A stretch of 64,000 nt of DNA. It comes from Tethya wilhelma. Its lineage: Eukaryota; Porifera; Demospongiae; Tethyida; Tethyidae. The stretch lies in assembly GCA_964030475.1 (NCBI GenBank), contig CAXIPT010000009.1:934774-998773 (forward strand), given 5' to 3'. Within the stretch, counting starts at the first letter, position 1; each line of letters opens with the position of its first letter. A program made the position numbers and the translations under genes. The notes under the pieces are model-generated. The model saw nothing but the letters and a program-made list of their open reading frames with translations. It had not been told where the DNA came from and did not search any database. This document shows, piece by piece, positions 1 through 13,064 of this stretch.

Positions 1-72
1 TTCGTCGTTCATGGTCTAGGGTTAAAAAAAAGAGAAATAATGAACATTATATTATTCAAACCCACAATGTTC

Positions 73-2184
73 TTAGTAGTCTGCTATCTCAATACAATCA
101 GTACAACTATATAAAATGCTGTCACTTCCACCAACCACCATCAGTTGATTGGTGTTCTCTACAACAGCTACATTGCACAGACGTCTAGCAGTTGGCATGT
201 GACTAATGATACTCCAAGACTGGGTGTTTGGGTCGTACTTGTAAACTGCTGATGTTACTTTATCACTTTCATCTCTCCCACCAACTGATACTAACTGTCC
301 AAGGACTGTTGCACATGTGGACCCATACACTGGAACATCAGCATCACGCTGCCACACTTTTGAACCAATCAATTTTGAATCTGGTTGACACGACTGCAGT
401 AGTTCTGGTAGTGAGCAAAAAAAAACTGATGTACATCGATCATTTCTGTCCATCCCTCCCAGCATGTACAAGCGGTCGCTAACAATGGTTGCTGATCCCC
501 TTGCAAATGGATGAGGGAGGCTGGCAGCTGTGGACCAGACAAAGGTGTCTGTATTGAGCACTTCAACTGTGTCCATAATATCTAGTCCACCTGTTAATGA
601 ACCTCCAGCAACTATGAAATGTGTCTGGTATGTGGTGGCTGTAACACCAGTACGGCCTGTAGGCATGGGTGGGAACTGCTCCACCCACTTTCCACCAGCT
701 GCGAGGGAAACAAGCGTGTTTGTAATTTTGTAATCAGTTGTTTTCCCACCAACCATTGTGAGGAGTCCCTTTATAATGGCTAGGCTGCCCCACTTCTGTG
801 GACACTCAGGTAGATTGTTCCATTTTCCTGAAGATGAATCGTACGAGTACACCTTACAATCTGAAATAAAATAGGCCATATAACTGATCACCACTGATGA
901 TCCTCCTACATCACTAAATGGTGCCTTTCCTCCATCTCTCCATTTCAACGCAATATCTTTAGGTGGTCCTGGCACCATTTTCTGCCTCACTTGTAAAGTT
1001 TCAATTTGTTGGTGAAGATCTTGGTTCTGTTGTTGCAGTTGTTGGTTGGTCTCTTGGAACTGGGCTGTGACTTGCTCATTATCTACTAGTCCCTGATTCA
1101 GTTCCTGGAATTGCATTCCAAGTTTTTGAATTTCTTGATCCTTTGCAGCTAGTTCTTTATCTTTCTTTGCTATCTGCAGATCTTTGGCTTCAAGCTGATG
1201 ACTCAGATTCTCTTCAACTTGTCTGGCTAGTTCACCTTGTTCTTGTTGTAATGTTCCAACATTCACTTCAGGAGTAGCTGGAGTTGTGTTTTGACTGCTC
1301 TCAATGTACTCCTGGTTCTCCTTTAGATCAGCTAGCCTCTGACAGAGCTCTTCAGCTGGAGGTCTGTCTCTCTCTCTGTACTCCAGACAAGCCAGAGCAA
1401 TGGGAAGCAGAGGGTGGGTCGAATCGATCAAATCGATGTGATTCTTTCTACGTTCTGGCTCAAGAACTGGGATTTGTGACATGCCAGTTGGAGATCTCAC
1501 ATCTTCAACTTGTTTCATGGCTGGTCCAGGGTCAGGAAACTGTCGTGTACACACCTGGATCATTATCACACCTTGTGAGAATACGTCTAGCTTCTCAGTG
1601 TATCGTGGTGGCTCTATGAGTGACTCTGGAGACATGTAGCCCAGTGTCCCTGGACACTGGGTAAGTGGTGTTAAGCGGCGCTGAGTACCAACGATTCTTG
1701 ACATTCCAAAATCAGTCACTTTGGCTCTTCTTCCAGCGATAACCAGCACGTTGTTTCCAGACAGGTCACGATGAATGATGCCATTGGAGTGGAGATAGGC
1801 AATGGCTAGTGCTATGTGGTGGCAGAGGTCCAGCTGAATGTGGTAGATCGGGTGTGGGGAGTGTTCGAGCATTTTTGTCAAACTACCATCTAGCAGTTCC
1901 ATCAAGAGTGCTGGTAGGTTGGAATCAGGGTCCTTACACACTCCAAGATATTGCACTATGTGGGGATGACGTATTTGGTTGAGAAAGTCACACTCTTGCT
2001 GAAACCTTTGTAGAATCCTCTCAGATTCAGAGTCATAGGAGTCCACAATGGTGGGATGTAGAACCTTAGCAGCACACATTAGCTGGTCACATTTAGCCTT
2101 GTAGACAGCTCCATAGGAACCATGACCAAGAGTCTGGTCTTTCAGAATGGTGAAGCTTCTATAACGAAAAGAGTGCTGAGTCAT
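73..2184 (-). CDS. Kinase-coiled coil-Kelch protein, copy A (intact)
   Basis: Single-exon gene of 703 residues. I take the start at 2184 (protein begins MTQHSFRYRSF), because the other copies begin at the same residue; the frame stays open further upstream. An N-terminal protein kinase domain (about residues 15-290) shows a glycine loop GHGSYGAVYKA, the lysine in CAAKVL, HRDLSGNNVLV and DFGMSRI, so all catalytic residues are present. It resembles tyrosine-kinase-like (TKL) kinases. A Q/E/K-rich coiled coil follows (about 310-420), then a C-terminal Kelch propeller with repeated GG and W spacing (for example LLTMVGG, LYMLGG, LMVVGG). There is no signal peptide or membrane segment, so a cytosolic kinase that recruits substrates or partners through Kelch is inferred. 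It is a member of a tandem family and lies left of ALDH4A1, unlike the other copies. Substrate unknown. Confidence 0.88.
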   Translation of the reverse strand: MTQHSFRYRSFTILKDQTLGHGSYGAVYKAKCDQLMCAAKVLHPTIVDSYDSESERILQRFQQECDFLNQIRHPHIVQYLGVCKDPDSNLPALLMELLDGSLTKMLEHSPHPIYHIQLDLCHHIALAIAYLHSNGIIHRDLSGNNVLVIAGRRAKVTDFGMSRIVGTQRRLTPLTQCPGTLGYMSPESLIEPPRYTEKLDVFSQGVIMIQVCTRQFPDPGPAMKQVEDVRSPTGMSQIPVLEPERRKNHIDLIDSTHPLLPIALACLEYRERDRPPAEELCQRLADLKENQEYIESSQNTTPATPEVNVGTLQQEQGELARQVEENLSHQLEAKDLQIAKKDKELAAKDQEIQKLGMQFQELNQGLVDNEQVTAQFQETNQQLQQQNQDLHQQIETLQVRQKMVPGPPKDIALKWRDGGKAPFSDVGGSSVVISYMAYFISDCKVYSYDSSSGKWNNLPECPQKWGSLAIIKGLLTMVGGKTTDYKITNTLVSLAAGGKWVEQFPPMPTGRTGVTATTYQTHFIVAGGSLTGGLDIMDTVEVLNTDTFVWSTAASLPHPFARGSATIVSDRLYMLGGMDRNDRCTSVFFCSLPELLQSCQPDSKLIGSKVWQRDADVPVYGSTCATVLGQLVSVGGRDESDKVTSAVYKYDPNTQSWSIISHMPTARRLCNVAVVENTNQLMVVGGSDSILYSCTDCIEIADY

Positions 2185-2644
2185 TTCTCTGCTCAGTTTT
2201 ATTTGCTTAAAACATAATAAGGGGTGTAACTGGGTAACTATGGTAATAGCTATATTCACCAGCATCATTGTGTGTTTTTTGACCTTTAATTATACAATAA
2301 TATATTCATTGTGATAAGATCCACACATCTGCAGAGAGCTATAGATAAAACCATTCTTTGGCATTTCGTTTGCAGCTGTGATCTGTTTACTTAATCTGGC
2401 AACATACCATACTAGCAGCTTATAGGTAATGGTTTGTTTTGCCAGTATATATTTGTTGAAACTGAAACAAGTGTAGTTAACATTAGTTTTATTATGTTCA
2501 TAAAAGCACACATACTGACAATATTTGCCTCTAGAAAACTAGTGAGACACACACACATAACTAGTACATACATACACACACTGGCATGCACACACACACA
2601 TACATACACACATTGACACAAAAAATAAACATACACAATGTCGT
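2185..2644. other. 5' flank of kinase copy A, no gene
   Basis: The stretch is AT-rich with a CA-rich microsatellite around 2550-2615. Parts of it (around 2450-2550) match the flanks right of kinase copies D and E (near 15540-15620 and 18720-18800), so it belongs to the duplicated block. No coding exon seen. Confidence 0.6.
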
Positions 2645-2781
2645 TCATTTTGAGTTTCTACTGGCAGCCGTTGAGGAAGAGGATTCCAGACTGGCAGTGG
2701 ACTTCCTCTTGTTGATTCTATCTGGGTCCACGAGGCTGGCTACCTCAATGTCTCTGAAGAACTCACTCTGAAGCTCTTCCA
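2645..2781 (-). pseudogene. Duplicated copy of the ACAP last exon (copy A)
   Basis: This 137-bp segment has the same length, acceptor (TTTCAG) and translation (starting EELQSEFFRDIEVASLVDP) as the true last exon of the ACAP gene at 18889-19025, with only a few changes near its end. No ArfGAP body lies next to it. The nearest upstream minus-strand donor (ending EESEEVD) has the wrong phase to splice into it. It is best read as a passenger exon carried with the duplicated kinase-Kelch block; whether it is transcribed is unknown. Confidence 0.75.
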
Positions 2782-3125
2782 CTGAAACAGAGACTCGGAT
2801 AACAAGCACATAAACACGTACCCATCTCTACAAGCCCAACCCTCCCTTATATAGCATTCAATACAGTAGAGTTGCTCAGAGCAACAGTCAACAATACAAA
2901 GTGAAAACACTTCTCTTTATTGAACACTACAGTTTACTACTTGTCCACTTGAAAGTACAAGCCACTTAGCTTCACACCATCAGTTTGGTCAATCAACAAA
3001 ATTGTGATGAATACTAAACCAATTGATGGACAACTTTCAGCCAGAAGCTCATAAAAACTTAGTAAATTTGGGATTGCAAAATTTTTCAAAACATTTTTCC
3101 CCCAAAAGAAAACAAAACACCTTAC

Positions 3126-3637
3126 ATCAACTTCTTCACTCTCTTCAGGGATGTCTGGATCAAAGCTATTCATCATGAAAGATGACTGCATTAGCTCACG
3201 GTGGTCTGGATTGCCATGCCTATTTCTACGAAATGATGAGCTAGGAGACAGCTCAATGCTATTCTGCACACTCAAACTCCTGTACCTCTCCATGTTTACA
3301 GGGAGCTGTAGTGAACTTGCACAAACCAAACTGTCTAAGGTGTGATAGTTTGTCTTCTAGATCTTTTCTTTCTTTGTTTTCCTGGCTAGCTCACGCTTCA
3401 TTTGAAAACAATAGCGTCACATGAGGTTCACATGGAGTATGCATTCTACTCTATATAAAAATTCATACACAATACCTACTAAAACTATATTCATACTCTG
3501 CGAAATATTTCTCTTCGGTTTGTGAGAGTTTCTTAACAATCTTACGCAGCATTGCAGCGCGCAGATCGTTCCCTGCTGGTGTTATAGTAACGTACCATTT
3601 CTTTTAATTTCTCTTTTCCAGTTCCGTTGCTTGCCAT
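3126..3637 (-). CDS. Unrecognised short gene, head to head with ALDH4A1
   Basis: I do not recognise this gene. A first exon can be read from an ATG at 3637 (protein begins MASNGTGKEKLKEMV) to a GTAAGA donor at 3545. An exon beginning at 3385 continues in frame with ENKERKDLEDKLSHL, a short coiled-coil-like stretch. An overlapping frame (from about 3300 to a GTAAGG donor at 3125) encodes a Ser/Asn-rich and then acidic segment beginning MERYRSLSVQNS and ending EESEEVD. How these pieces join is unresolved; the two frames conflict without another small intron or a sequence error. The first exon also has an alternative frame containing AGNDLRAAMLRKIVKKL. The 5' end lies 259 bp from the ALDH4A1 start, suggesting a shared promoter. 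It could be a real small gene or a decayed one. Confidence 0.35.
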
Positions 3638-3896
3638 GCTTCAAAGTTCACCAATTTATATACACACAAAACAACCACACTGCTGTGTTTGTTCAGGAAG
3701 CCACGCCCACTCTATCGCAATAGACAACACGTGATTTTCGTTAAATTAGATCAAAATTTTAAAATCAGTTACGCATGCGCATCACGTGTCCAGTACACCC
3801 CTGCACCGCCCACCTTGCTTTGGAACAGCACTGATCAGAGACAGAGAGAGAGAGACCGCAATCTTTTCGGTAGTAAACAGGTTTTTCTTGTCTGTC
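3638..3896. promoter_or_regulatory. Probable bidirectional promoter of ALDH4A1
   Basis: This 259-bp gap lies between divergent starts. It holds a CGCATGCGC motif at 3772-3780, matching the NRF1-type palindrome, and two CACGTG E-boxes at 3728-3733 and 3783-3788. No TATA box is evident. NRF1-like sites are typical of nuclear genes for mitochondrial proteins, which fits ALDH4A1; that link is inference. Confidence 0.5.
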
Positions 3897-8203
<4,307 letters not shown>

Positions 8204-8414
8204 ACACTGCACATGTCACTGACTCTATCTCTCTCTCATGATGTGGAACACTAACACTTGATATAGAGCATGACATTGTTTTATAGCCTAGCTATAATTA
8301 TGCACTCACTTTACACCTATATAGTTTACTAAAACAACAAAAATTAATATTAATCTTAGGTGAAAAAAATCAATGAAAGTACGAATACAAAAACAATTTA
8401 TATCCGCAATATTC

Positions 8415-10565
8415 CTAGTAATCTGCTATCTCAATACAATCAGTATAAGACAATGAAGTGCCACTGACACTTCCACTAACCACCATCAGTTGATTGGTGT
8501 TCTCTACAGCAGCTACATAGCACCAATATCTAGCAGTTGGCATGTGACTAATGATACTCCAAGACTGGGTGTTTGGATCGTACTTGTAAACTGCTGATGT
8601 TACTTTATCACCTTCATCTTTTCCGCCAACTGATACTAACTGTCCATGAACTGTTGTACATGTGGACCAGTACACTGGAACATCAGTATCATGCTGCCAC
8701 ACTTTTGAGCCGATCAATTTTGAATGTGGTTCACATAACTCCAGTAGTTCTGGTAGTGAGCATGAAAATACTGATAGAGTTTTACCAGTTCTGTCATTCC
8801 CTCCCAGCATGTAGAGGCGGTCACTAGCAATGGTTGCTGATCCCCATCCAAATGGATGAGGGAGGCTTGCAGCTGTGGACCAGACAAGGGTGTCTGTATT
8901 GAGCACTTCGACTCTGTCTATGTTATCTCTAGCCAGACCTGTTAATGTACCTCCAGCAATGATGAGATGGTTCTGATATGTGGTGGCTGTAGTGTATCTA
9001 CGGCCTGTAGGCATGGGCGGGAACTGCTCCACCCATTTTCCACCATCTGTGAGGGAAACAAGCTTGTTTGTAGATATATAATCAGTTGTCATCCCACCAA
9101 CCATTGTGAGGAGTCCCTTTATGATGGCTAGACTGCCCCATCTCTGTGGACACTCAGGTAGATTGTTCCACTTTCTTGACAATGAGTTGTAAGGGTACAC
9201 CTTGTTCAGTGAAGAGAAATAAGCCACATTGCCCACCACCACTGATGATCCTCTTCCACCATTACAAAATGGTGGCTTTCCTCCATCTCTCCATTTCAAC
9301 ACAATATCTTTAGGTGATTCTGGCACCATTTTCAGCCTCCCTCGTAAAGCCTCAACTTGCTGGGGAAGATCTTGGTTCTGTCGTTGCAGTTGTTGGTTGG
9401 TCTCTTGGAACTGGGCTGTGACTTGCTCATTATCTGCTAGTCTCTGATTCAGTTCCTGGAGTTGCATTCCAAGTCTTTGAATTTCTTGATCCTTTGATCG
9501 TATCTGTTGAATATTCATACGGTCTTTTGAAGCTAGTTCTTCATCTTTCATTGCTATCAGCTGATCTTTGGCTTCAAGCTGACGACTCTTCTCTTCAACT
9601 TGTCTGGCTAGTTCATCTCGTTCTTGTTGTAGTGTTCCATTCACTTCAGGAGTAACTGGAGTTGTGTTTTGATTGCTCTCAATGTACTCCTGGTTCTCCT
9701 TTAGATCAGCTAGCCTCTGACAGAGCTCTTCAGCTGAAGGTCTGTCTCTCTCTCTGTACTCCAGACAAGCCACAGCAATGGGAAGCAGAGGGTGGGTCGG
9801 ATCGATTAAATCAGTGTGATTCTTTCTACGTTCTGGCTCAAGGACTGGGATTTGTGACAAACCAGTTGGAGATCGCACATCTTCTACTTGTTTCATGGCC
9901 GGTCCAGGGTCAGGAAACTGTCGTGTACACACCTGGATCATTATCACACCTTGGGAGAATACGTCTAGCTTCTCGGTGTATCGTGGTGGCTCTATGAGTG
10001 ACTCTGGAGACATGTAGCCCAGTGTCCCTGGACACAGGGTAAGTGGTGTTAAGTGGCGCTGAGTACCGACGATTCTTGACATTCCAAAATCAGTCACTTT
10101 GGCTCTTCTTTTAGCGATAACCAGCACGTTGTTTCCAGATAGGTCACGATGAATGATGCCATTGGAGTGGAGATAGGCAATGGCTAGTGCTATGTGGTGG
10201 CAGAGGTCCACCTGAATGTGGTAGGAGATTGGGTGTGGGGAGTGTTCGAGCATTTTGGTCAAACTACCGTCTAGCAGTTCCATCAAGAGTGCTGGTAGGT
10301 TGGAATCAGGGTCCCTACACACTCCAAGATATTGTACTATGTGGGGATGACGTATTTGGTTGAGAAATTCACACTCTTGCCGAAACCTTTGTAGAATCCT
10401 CTCAGATCCAGGGTCATAGGAGTCCACAATGGTGGGATGTAGAACTTTAGCAGCACACGTTAGCTGGTCACATTTAGCCTTGTAGACAGCTCCATAGGAA
10501 CCATGACCAAGAGTCTGGTCTTTCAGAATGGTAAAGCTTCTGTAACCAAAAGAGTGCTGAGCCAT
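8415..10565 (-). CDS. Kinase-coiled coil-Kelch protein, copy B (intact)
   Basis: Intronless gene of 716 residues starting MAQHSFGYRSF. Kinase landmarks: glycine loop at residues 20-27, VAIK-type lysine K40, HRD at 139-141 (D141 catalytic), DFG at 159-161, and APE-type SPE near 186-188. The coiled coil (about 310-430) contains extra heptad-like SKDQEIQRLGMQLQELNQ compared with copy A. The Kelch propeller covers about 440-716, with five or six blades. The 3' end lies about 210 bp from the ALDH4A1 stop and faces it tail to tail. This is the most complete copy and the best reference for the family. The single-exon structure beside intron-rich genes suggests an ancestral retrocopy; that is inference. 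Substrates and partners are unknown. Confidence 0.9.
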   Translation of the reverse strand: MAQHSFGYRSFTILKDQTLGHGSYGAVYKAKCDQLTCAAKVLHPTIVDSYDPGSERILQRFRQECEFLNQIRHPHIVQYLGVCRDPDSNLPALLMELLDGSLTKMLEHSPHPISYHIQVDLCHHIALAIAYLHSNGIIHRDLSGNNVLVIAKRRAKVTDFGMSRIVGTQRHLTPLTLCPGTLGYMSPESLIEPPRYTEKLDVFSQGVIMIQVCTRQFPDPGPAMKQVEDVRSPTGLSQIPVLEPERRKNHTDLIDPTHPLLPIAVACLEYRERDRPSAEELCQRLADLKENQEYIESNQNTTPVTPEVNGTLQQERDELARQVEEKSRQLEAKDQLIAMKDEELASKDRMNIQQIRSKDQEIQRLGMQLQELNQRLADNEQVTAQFQETNQQLQRQNQDLPQQVEALRGRLKMVPESPKDIVLKWRDGGKPPFCNGGRGSSVVVGNVAYFSSLNKVYPYNSLSRKWNNLPECPQRWGSLAIIKGLLTMVGGMTTDYISTNKLVSLTDGGKWVEQFPPMPTGRRYTTATTYQNHLIIAGGTLTGLARDNIDRVEVLNTDTLVWSTAASLPHPFGWGSATIASDRLYMLGGNDRTGKTLSVFSCSLPELLELCEPHSKLIGSKVWQHDTDVPVYWSTCTTVHGQLVSVGGKDEGDKVTSAVYKYDPNTQSWSIISHMPTARYWCYVAAVENTNQLMVVSGSVSGTSLSYTDCIEIADY

Positions 10566-10960
10566 TTTCTAGGTTAGAATATCCTAGTGATATAGGAATG
10601 CCCTAGGTCAGGCACATGATCAGATGGTTGTCAATGTAGAAATCAGATAATTAATGTTCACAGGCTTCTTCCTTTTTATTACTCTGTGTTGCATACGTAT
10701 ATACAAAGGTTGAAGAAGGTTGAGAAGAGCACTGCAGAAGATGTATTTTGCAAAATCAGTTCTCTTTCTCAGCACCATTAAAATTTAGCTAATGTTTAGC
10801 TCAGTAATTAAGTTTGTTTGGAACAAGTGTGAGAAATGCTAGCAATCGTGATGTTGTGAGTGGTGAAGGGGAGGCAGTGAGGGTGGTAGAAATGATGATG
10901 TCACAAATCCCTTCACTGCACAGGATACGTATGTACAGATTAACTATGTGAAATGCAGTG

Positions 10961-11010
<50 letters not shown>

Positions 11011-11025
11011 TCTCTCTCTCTCACA
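10566..11025. other. Intergenic stretch between copy B and an ALDH4A1 fragment
   Basis: AT-rich sequence followed by a long CT microsatellite (10965-11023). No gene is visible. Confidence 0.6.
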
Positions 11026-11144
11026 GGTAGTATGATAAAGCTGGTGCAGCATCTTTCCTTCAGAGGTGGGTGTCACCAATGTCTATCAAGGAGACCTTCA
11101 AGCCTTACACTGAGTGGAGCTATATATCCCAGTGTTGATAAATG
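11026..11144 (+). pseudogene. ALDH4A1 last-exon fragment (copy 2)
   Basis: This segment is nearly identical to the ALDH4A1 last exon, including the CT run, acceptor and 3' flank. It still shows the ancestral NDK start (read as [16 protein letters not shown] in one frame), which the functional exon has lost. It has lost one base near its start and gained a TATA insertion before the stop, so it is not a working exon. Confidence 0.8.
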
Positions 11145-11409
11145 AACCCTGCACATGTCACTGACTCTTTATATGTCTCTCATGATGTGGAATACTAACA
11201 CTTCTTTACAGCTCATTGTACTAGTTTCCCAACTGTGAGTGTATAATTAAAGCTAGGTTATAAAACAATGCCATGCTCTATATGAAAAAATAAGTCACAA
11301 TGTAATTACACCTATATAGTTTACTAAAACAACAAAAATTAATATTAATCTTAGGTGAAAAAAATCAATGAAAGTACGAACACAAAAATAATTCAAATCC
11401 ACAATATTT

Positions 11410-12150
11410 CTAGTAATCTGCTATCTCAATACAATCAGTATAAGACAATGAAGGGCCAGTGACACTTCCACCAACCACCATCAGTTGATTGGTGTTCTCT
11501 ACAACAGCTACATAGCACTGACATCTAGCAGTTGGCATGTGACTAATGATACTCCAAGACTGGGTGTGTAGGTCGTACTTGTAAACTGCTGATGTTACTT
11601 TATCACCATCTTTTCCACCAACTGATACTAACTGTCCATGGACTGTTGCACATGTGGACCAAAACACTGGAACATCAGCATCATGCTGCCATACTTTTGA
11701 ACCAATCAATCTTGAATCTGGTTGACACGACTGTAGTAGTTCTGGTAGTGAGCATGAAAAAACTGATCGACATTTACCATTGCTGTCACACCCTCCCAGC
11801 ATGTAGAGGCGGTCACTAACAATGCCGTTGCTGATCCCCATTCAAATGGATGAGGGAGGCTGGCAGCTGTGGACCAGACAAGGGTGTGTGTATTGAGCAC
11901 TTCGACTGTGTCTGTATTATCTCTAGCCAGACCTGTTAATGTACCTCCAGCAATGATGAGAAGGTTCTGCTGTAGTGTATCTACACACTGTAGGCATGGG
12001 TGGGAACTGCTCCACCCATTCACAAGCTTGTTTGTAGATATATAACAAGTGAGTTGTCATCCCACCAACCATTGTGAGGAGTCCTTTAATAATGGCCCTA
12101 GACTGCCCCATCTCTGTGGACACTCAGGTAGATTGTTCCACTTTCTTCCT
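11410..12150 (-). pseudogene. Kinase-Kelch copy C, C-terminal fragment
   Basis: Only the Kelch half of the family remains. The last three or so blades are open (11410-11820), then frame breaks near 11825, 11970 and 12035-12080 disrupt the rest. Homology stops at 12150, where a foldback element is inserted. The kinase and coiled-coil parts are absent. This is a clear pseudogene, flanked on its left by the same ALDH4A1 tail as copy B. Confidence 0.85.
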
Positions 12151-12367
12151 GGGCAAAAATTGTCCCGTTACAACGCGCGTTAGTATTGCGTTAATAACGC
12201 GTAATTGATTTTTAACGCTCTCATTTTTAAATGACGACCCTTACCCTCTGTATTCATTTAGAGGGTAAGAGTCGTCATTTAAAAATGAGAGCGTTAAATC
12301 ACGCGTTATTAACGCAATACTAACGCGCGTTAGAAACGCGCGCGTTATAACGGGACAATTTTTGCCC
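12151..12367. mobile_element. Foldback (MITE-like) element in kinase fragment C
   Basis: This 217-bp element is almost entirely an inverted repeat. Both ends read GGGCAAAAATTGTCCCGTTA inwards, followed by TTAACGC/ACGCGTTA-rich arms and a small central loop near 12250-12258. The right arm carries an extra stretch of about 12 bp. It has no coding capacity, so it would be a non-autonomous DNA element. Target duplication not resolved. Confidence 0.85.
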
Positions 12368-12372
12368 GAGGG

Positions 12373-12436
12373 CCAGTGACATAGCCTCGTTCCCAGGCTC
12401 AAGGTGAGAGCCTGGGAACGAGGCTACCAGTGACAT
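12373..12436. mobile_element. Hairpin MITE with 9-10 bp target duplication
   Basis: A 45-bp perfect-arm hairpin (12382-12426, arms TAGCCTCGTTCCCAGGCTC and its complement) is flanked by direct repeats CCAGTGACAT at 12373-12382 and 12427-12436. Direct repeats of this length indicate transposase-style insertion. The element is far too small to encode anything. Confidence 0.8.
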
Positions 12437-13064
12437 GCGCCAAATGATGAGTGAAGACAATGATCGGCATCAAGTGGTTGTCATGAAATTCTCTTGTTTT
12501 GGTAAGATATAAGTTATGCAAAACTTTTCTAGATCCATTTGTTCATTCCACTAACCCAATAGTAACAGAATCACTGTTGAAATTGACAAGCAACCAGACA
12601 ACTGCCTGATAGTGCTTTGGCTTCGTTGGATACTCACTGGTAGCAATTGTGATGGTGTGAGTGGTGAAGGGGTGGAGGGTGTGAGGGTACCAGGTGGTGA
12701 TGGTAGTGCATGATGATGATGTCATCAGTCCTCTGAATTCTCTCCCATGAGCTAGGATACAAAGTATGTTAATTTTAATATCGGAAATACAAATAAAATT
12801 AATGCATAATATATAGAGTAATGGGCGTTATTTGGAATTACGCAATTACAATTTATAAATGAACACCATTCAACACGTCACCGACTTCATGGTGTGGAAC
12901 ACTAACACTTGATATAGAGCATATTACATTTTTAAAATAGCCTATAGCTGAAAAATAGCAAAAAGCTGTAAAGAAAAATGGAAGAAGTGTTTTCACTCTG
13001 CCAGCCTGTATGAAACAATAATTAAATAATAAAATACAAACACAAAAATCAATATCACTGATTC
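12437..13064. other. Intergenic remnant with ALDH4A1 3' flank
   Basis: No gene. Positions about 12853-12930 match the sequence just after the ALDH4A1 stop (AACACTAACACTTGATATAG), showing that this copy of the block kept only the 3' flank of ALDH4A1. Part of 12640-12725 resembles 10840-10900. Confidence 0.6.

Noticed and set aside
2937..3329. Gene formed by joining the EESEEVD exon to the ACAP-tail copy at 2645-2781
   Set aside because: Donor phase 0 at 3125 and acceptor needing phase 1 at 2781 do not match, and the tail copy is explained by block duplication.
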